The notes below the pieces were generated by a model that worked only from the letters and a program-made list of their open reading frames with translations, searched no databases and was not told the origin of the DNA. A program made the position numbers and the translations under genes. This document shows, piece after piece, positions 51,506 through 55,186 of a DNA stretch of 55,186 nt. Position 1 is the first letter of the stretch; each line of letters begins with the position of its first letter. The stretch comes from Phycisphaerales bacterium (GTDB lineage: Bacteria > Planctomycetota > Phycisphaerae > UBA1845). The DNA is taken from NCBI GenBank assembly GCA_003597935.1, contig QZJT01000062.1:1-55186 (forward strand), read 5' to 3'.

Positions 51506-54147
51506 CCCTTCGCACACTTCTTTTCGGTATGGTGGCGCTGGTCCCGCTGCGGCCTGGGCTTGGGCAGGAGGCCGCCCCCGAGCCGGCCGTCACGCTGGAA
51601 CTCATCATGGCCGATCCGGACTGGATCGGCAACCCACCGGAGCGCCCGTACTGGTCGGACGATTCGCGGTCGATCTATTTCCGGCGGAAGGCCGTCGGCG
51701 AAACACGACGGGACCTGTTCCGGATCGAGGTGGACAGCGGCGCGGTCGAGCAGATCGAGCCGGCCGGCCTGGCGGCTGCCGGGGCGCCGGCGTCGGACTA
51801 CAGCGCGGACGACACGCGCATGGTCTTCGAGCGCGGCGGAGATCTGTTTCTCGCCGAGCGCTCGACCGGCGAGGTGCGCCAGTTGACGCGGACGGTCGCA
51901 CACGAAGGGCGCGCCCGATTCATGGCCGACGGCCGGCGCATCCAGTTCGTTCGCGACGGCGCCATCCTGATTCGTGACCTCGACGATGGGCACGAAGTGC
52001 AGCCCGCCGAGCTGATCGCCGACGAATCTCCCGACGTCAAAGAACAGAAGGAAAAGAAGGACTACCTGCGCCGCCAGCAGGAGAGGCTTTTCCCGCACGT
52101 CGTAGAGCGCCAGCACGAGGCCAGGGCGGCGCGCGAATACGAGGAGCGGCTGCGGCGCGAAGACGGCGCCCGTGTCCCCCCCCCGTGGTATCTCGGCGCC
52201 GACCTGCGGATTGAGGAGACGTCGCTGTCGCCCGGCGGCCGGCGGGTGCTGGTGGTGACCACGCCCGCCCAACGCGAGCAGGGCCGGCAGGATACGATGC
52301 CCGCCTACGTCGATGCCTCCGGCTACGTCGTCACGCAGCCCGTGCGCGAGAAAGTCGGCACCGGCAAGCCCTGGCCGCATTCGCTGCACCTGCTCGACCT
52401 GGCGACGCACGAGCGGCACGCCATCGACCTGGGCGCCCTGCCCGGCATCAAGGACGATCCGCTGGCGGACCTGCGCCGGGCGGCCGAGGAGCGCAAGAAG
52501 GCGGCGGAGGCGAATGAGGAGAAGAAAGCCGAGTCAGATCCGGTCCCTGACCCTGTCCCGTCGGCAGGACAGGAGGATACCCGGCACGAAGGAGGGGGCG
52601 ATGACGCCGAGGACGCGGCGACCGGCGACAGGACCGCCGATGCACCCGCGGAGGATGGCGAGGGGCAGGCGAGCGACTCCGGCGCCGAGACTGAAGTGCC
52701 CCGTCCGGTCTCCATCCAGTCGATCCGCTGGAACCGCGACGGCACGCGGGCCGCGTTCCAGTGCCTTTCCCACGACAACAAAGACCGCTGGATCGTCGAA
52801 GTCGATCCCGCCAGGCGTGAAACCCGGACGATCGAGCGCATCCATGATGAGGCGTGGGTCCGATCCGGGGCGATCGGCTGGCTGTACGGCCGGGAGGTCG
52901 TCTACTACGTCTGTGAAGCGGACGGATACGATCACCTGTATCTGTACGATTCGAATACGGGCGAGAAGCGCCGGATGACCGAAGGCCGGTTCGAGGTCTC
53001 CGACGTGACGCTCACCCGCGACGACCGGTATTTCTATTTCCGGGCCAACCGGACCCATCCAGGAGTCTACGAGGTCTTCCGGGTCGCCTTACAGACGGGC
53101 GAACTGGAACGCATCACCCATCTGGGCGGCGATTGTTCATTCGAACTTTCGCCGGACCAGAAGCATCTGGTCTTGACCTATTCCAATGCCGCATACCCGC
53201 CCGAACTCTATGTACAGGATGCAGACCCGGCCGCGCCGGCCCGGCGACTGACCGACACGGTGTCCGACGGGTTCAAGGCCGTCGCGTGGGTACACCCCAG
53301 GCTGGTCGCCATTCCCTCGCGCCACGGACGGCCGATCTACGCCCGTCTTTATGAACCGCAGGATACCCCCGGCGGCGCAGGCGACGTCGTGGACGGCGGC
53401 CCCGCTGCCCGGCGGCGGCCGGCGGTGATGTTCATTCATGGCGCGGGCTATTTGCAGGACGCGTACGAAGGCTGGTCCTATTACTTCCGCGAGTTCATGT
53501 TTCACACGCTGCTGGCTCAACGGGGCTGCGTCGTGCTGGACGTGGACTACCGTGCCTCGTCCGGCTACGGGCGCGACTGGCGAACGGCCATCTATCGCAA
53601 CATGGGCGGACCGGAACTCGAAGACCTGCGCGACGGCGTGGAATGGCTGGTGCGCGAACACAACGTGGACCGACGGCGCATCGGGGTCTACGGCGGCTCA
53701 TACGGCGGGTTTCTCGTGCTCATGGCACTGTTCAGAGAGCCGGACCTGTTCGCCTGCGGGGCGGCGCTGCGGCCGGTGACGGACTGGGCCCATTATAACG
53801 ACGGATACACCTCCAACATCCTGAACACGCCCGACCTGGATCCGCAGGCCTACGAACGCAGTTCGCCCATCGAGTTCGCGGACGGCCTTCAACGGCCGCT
53901 GCTGATCTGCCACGGTATGCTGGACGGCAACGTCCTGTTTCAGGACACGGTGCGGCTGGCCCAGCGCCTGATAGAACTCGAGAAGGAAAACTGGGAGGTG
54001 GCCATGTACCCGATCGAGGGCCACGCCTTCGATGAGCCGTCCAGTTGGCTGGACGAGTATCGTCGCGTGCTGCGGCTGTTCGAGGAGAATCTGATCCAGG
54101 CGACCGTGCCCCAGCACGCCGCGCCGGCGGCGAGCCGCGTGGATTGA
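51502..54147 (+). CDS. Secreted S9 family peptidase (DPP-IV-like)
   Basis: An 881-residue peptidase. The signal peptide is [20 protein letters not shown]. The beta-propeller ([56 protein letters not shown]) spans about residues 40-600. It contains a long acidic insert ([18 protein letters not shown]) around residues 333-400. The hydrolase domain has [19 protein letters not shown] with Ser733, and His841 in [10 protein letters not shown]. It is probably exported and cleaves dipeptides or oligopeptides. Its ATG overlaps the queC stop. Larger than the 10.1 kb S9 peptidase, it is only distantly related to it. Confidence 0.93.
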   Translation: MTLRTLLFGMVALVPLRPGLGQEAAPEPAVTLELIMADPDWIGNPPERPYWSDDSRSIYFRRKAVGETRRDLFRIEVDSGAVEQIEPAGLAAAGAPASDYSADDTRMVFERGGDLFLAERSTGEVRQLTRTVAHEGRARFMADGRRIQFVRDGAILIRDLDDGHEVQPAELIADESPDVKEQKEKKDYLRRQQERLFPHVVERQHEARAAREYEERLRREDGARVPPPWYLGADLRIEETSLSPGGRRVLVVTTPAQREQGRQDTMPAYVDASGYVVTQPVREKVGTGKPWPHSLHLLDLATHERHAIDLGALPGIKDDPLADLRRAAEERKKAAEANEEKKAESDPVPDPVPSAGQEDTRHEGGGDDAEDAATGDRTADAPAEDGEGQASDSGAETEVPRPVSIQSIRWNRDGTRAAFQCLSHDNKDRWIVEVDPARRETRTIERIHDEAWVRSGAIGWLYGREVVYYVCEADGYDHLYLYDSNTGEKRRMTEGRFEVSDVTLTRDDRYFYFRANRTHPGVYEVFRVALQTGELERITHLGGDCSFELSPDQKHLVLTYSNAAYPPELYVQDADPAAPARRLTDTVSDGFKAVAWVHPRLVAIPSRHGRPIYARLYEPQDTPGGAGDVVDGGPAARRRPAVMFIHGAGYLQDAYEGWSYYFREFMFHTLLAQRGCVVLDVDYRASSGYGRDWRTAIYRNMGGPELEDLRDGVEWLVREHNVDRRRIGVYGGSYGGFLVLMALFREPDLFACGAALRPVTDWAHYNDGYTSNILNTPDLDPQAYERSSPIEFADGLQRPLLICHGMLDGNVLFQDTVRLAQRLIELEKENWEVAMYPIEGHAFDEPSSWLDEYRRVLRLFEENLIQATVPQHAAPAASRVD

Positions 54148-54330
54148 AGCCGGCGCGCATCGTTCCAGCGACCCGTGGCCCTGAAGCGCTCGGTGGTGGC
54201 GCACGATCGCGCACGGTCACTCAGGCGATCGCGCTTCGCCTCCCGGCGGCGTCTTAGAGCGTAGGGGACAGCGCGACCGCAGGGTCGCCGTGGGGTTCTT
54301 TCCTCGTGCAAAAAAAGTATAGGACGCCGC
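54148..54330. other. Region after the S9 peptidase
   Basis: No gene could be supported. A short hairpin GCGACC/GGTCGC near 54269-54284 is followed by a T-rich ggggttctttcct, a weak terminator candidate for the peptidase gene. Confidence 0.4.
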
Positions 54331-54358
54331 TTGACCTGCCGTTTGTCCAGTATATAAT
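54331..54358 (+). promoter_or_regulatory. Sigma-70-type promoter
   Basis: TTGACC (54331-54336), a 16-base spacer, then TATAAT (54353-54358). It is the best consensus promoter seen in this GC-rich window. The upstream aaaaaaagtatagg adds an A-rich UP-like element. It fires rightward into a region with no good reading frame. Confidence 0.75.
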
Positions 54359-54364
54359 GGTGCG

Positions 54365-54490
54365 TTGGCGCGGAGAGGGTGGTATCGCCCGCTCATCGGG
54401 CAGACCACTCCAGGAGACATAACGCGAGACTGCACGCGCGACGCTCGGCGTCGCCGTGCGGTGTGGGGAGTGCGTTATGGTCGGCGCTGT
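54365..54490 (+). ncRNA. Candidate structured RNA
   Basis: From the expected start (~54365) the transcript folds well. GGGTGGT pairs with ACCACTC around GCCCG-CTCAT-CGGGC. CATAACGC (54418-54425) pairs perfectly with GCGTTATG (54472-54479). Inside it ACTGCACG pairs with CGTGCGGT and GCGACGC pairs with GCGTCGC. It matches none of the common RNA families checked by eye (SRP, RNase P, tmRNA, 6S). The leader of the gene at 54918 is an alternative reading. Confidence 0.45.
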
Positions 54491-54555
54491 GCGGGAAGTG
54501 CTGGTCGGTCGGCCGCCGGGCGGCTCCACGCCCCCCAGGTTCAGCCGGTCCCCCT

Positions 54556-54590
54556 CCTTCGACCTTCGACCTTCGACCTTCGACCTTCCA
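54556..54590. repeat. Heptamer repeat array (CTTCGAC units)
   Basis: Five consecutive ccttcga-type units, the reverse complement of the arrays at 19885 and 24947. They lie between the candidate RNA and the next gene. Confidence 0.88.
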
Positions 54591-54803
54591 ACCCTCGAGC
54601 CATCAAGCCTCCGCCGTGCGGAGATTCGGTTCGTGCAGGGTACGGAGGGTACGTAGTCTGCGCGGCTTGCGCAGTTTCTCGACTTTCAGCGTCAGGATGG
54701 GAAGGCAGGTGGTCTGACAAGTGGATCCGCGGCCCGCCCGGCTGAAGCTGCACCCTCAACGTGACGCCGCGCCGGCAGTCGCCGGCTCGGCATCGGTGAA
54801 TGT

Positions 54804-54837
54804 ACACCCGGACGGGGGCAAGCCCCCGCCCGAGTGT
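54804..54837. other. Stable GC hairpin upstream of the last gene
   Basis: CGGGGGC-AA-GCCCCCG (7 bp) is extended outward by CGG/CCG and ACAC/GTGT, with single mismatches between them. No T-run follows. It may be a leader structure for the 54918 gene, or a REP-type palindrome. Confidence 0.6.
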
Positions 54838-54917
54838 GTAGCCAGTATCCCGCGTCAAGTCTTCAGCCCGGCGCGGGAAACCAGTCAAGGTACACTCATT
54901 GTAAGTGAGGATCAGAC

Positions 54918-55186
54918 ATGAAGTCAAGCAATATCCGGCGCGCCGTGCGGGCGCTGCTTCTGGCGCTGCTGCCGTGCTACGCGGCCGCGGCCCTGGCGGG
55001 GACCGTGTTCCACTGGCGCGGGGCGGGCAAGAGCGGCAGCGTGGCCAACGTCGCCAACTGGACCGCCCGCGATCCGCAGCGCGACTACCCCGGCCACGGG
55101 GCGACCGACGACCGGGTGGTCATCGCGGACGACTCGCTGCGGCGGCAGGTGCTGGTCGATGGCGGCACCCTGACGGTCGGTTCGCT
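54918..55186 (+). CDS. Secreted protein, N-terminus (partial)
   Basis: The gene runs off the right edge, leaving 89 complete codons. A signal peptide (MKSSNIRRAVRALLLALLPC, cleavage near ALA-GTV) precedes FHWRGAGKSGSVANVANWTA and DDRVVIADDS. The pattern of W-G, then N-W, then a P-G-D-VVI block is common at the start of autotransporter- or PEP-CTERM-associated beta-helix proteins. TGAGG lies nine bases before the ATG. Nothing can be said about the rest. Confidence 0.75.
   Translation, partial: MKSSNIRRAVRALLLALLPCYAAAALAGTVFHWRGAGKSGSVANVANWTARDPQRDYPGHGATDDRVVIADDSLRRQVLVDGGTLTVGS

Noticed and set aside
54362-54425. Riboswitch-like switch between GCGTT (54362) and GCGTTATG (54472) pairing with AACGC
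   Set aside because: GCGTT lies at or before the likely transcription start, so it would not be in the RNA.
54365-54745. 126-codon plus-strand frame after the 54331 promoter
   Set aside because: It has no ribosome binding site, an Arg-rich random composition, and runs into the heptamer array. A structured RNA explains the region better.

Overview
This 55 kb window is high-GC bacterial chromosome. Its gene content points to the Planctomycetota, probably a Phycisphaerae-like lineage: a MoxR/DUF58/von Willebrand A/BatA operon, a type II pseudopilin with a methylated N-terminus, an NHL-repeat lipoprotein, many secreted proteins with Cys-rich tails, a large multiheme c-type lipoprotein, S9 peptidases and a YkgJ protein. 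The lineage is inferred from gene content. No rRNA is present to confirm it.

Layout. 0-7.6 kb (minus strand): one operon reading NHL lipoprotein, giant VWA protein, MoxR, DUF58, BatA (cut by the window edge), with a UPF0175/PIN toxin-antitoxin pair and a DUF2283 gene lodged inside it. 7.8-12.1 kb: DUF6584 protein, ABC-type permease, S9 peptidase. 12.4-16 kb: cysteine synthase, a secreted protein with a Cys-rich tail, a pseudopilin. 16.3-20.5 kb: RNase HII-like protein, a lipoprotein, an S41 protease, a YkgJ protein. 20.5-29.3 kb: sugar dehydrogenase, a palindromic 29-bp repeat array, a zinc-ribbon/membrane/Nudix fusion, pterin dehydratase, a cyclophilin-FKBP fusion, QueD, a FecR-like protein and an ArsC-type selenoprotein. 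29.6-36 kb: a repeat-bearing secreted protein, a POT transporter, tRNA-Sec and a nine-heme lipoprotein. 36-42.6 kb: two paralogous glycosyltransferases, an FkbM methyltransferase, a PH-domain membrane protein and an AAA ATPase/TOPRIM-like pair. 43-48.6 kb: five secreted proteins, including a metalloprotease and two duplicated 108-residue proteins. 48.6-55.2 kb: Ffh, tRNA-Pro, QueC, a second S9 peptidase, a promoter with a possible structured RNA, and the start of a further secreted protein.

Three things stand out. First, a gene that looks truncated at 29.2 kb is a UGA-decoding selenoprotein with a UxxC motif and a SECIS-like hairpin, and selC (tRNA-Sec, anticodon UCA) lies 3.4 kb away. Second, two small Cys-bracketed modules recur in otherwise unrelated secreted proteins across the window. 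Third, the intergenic DNA is full of repeats: a 29-bp array whose hairpin arms covary, a heptamer at three loci, a dispersed REP-like palindrome, and 58-bp, 18-bp, 9-bp and 8-bp arrays.
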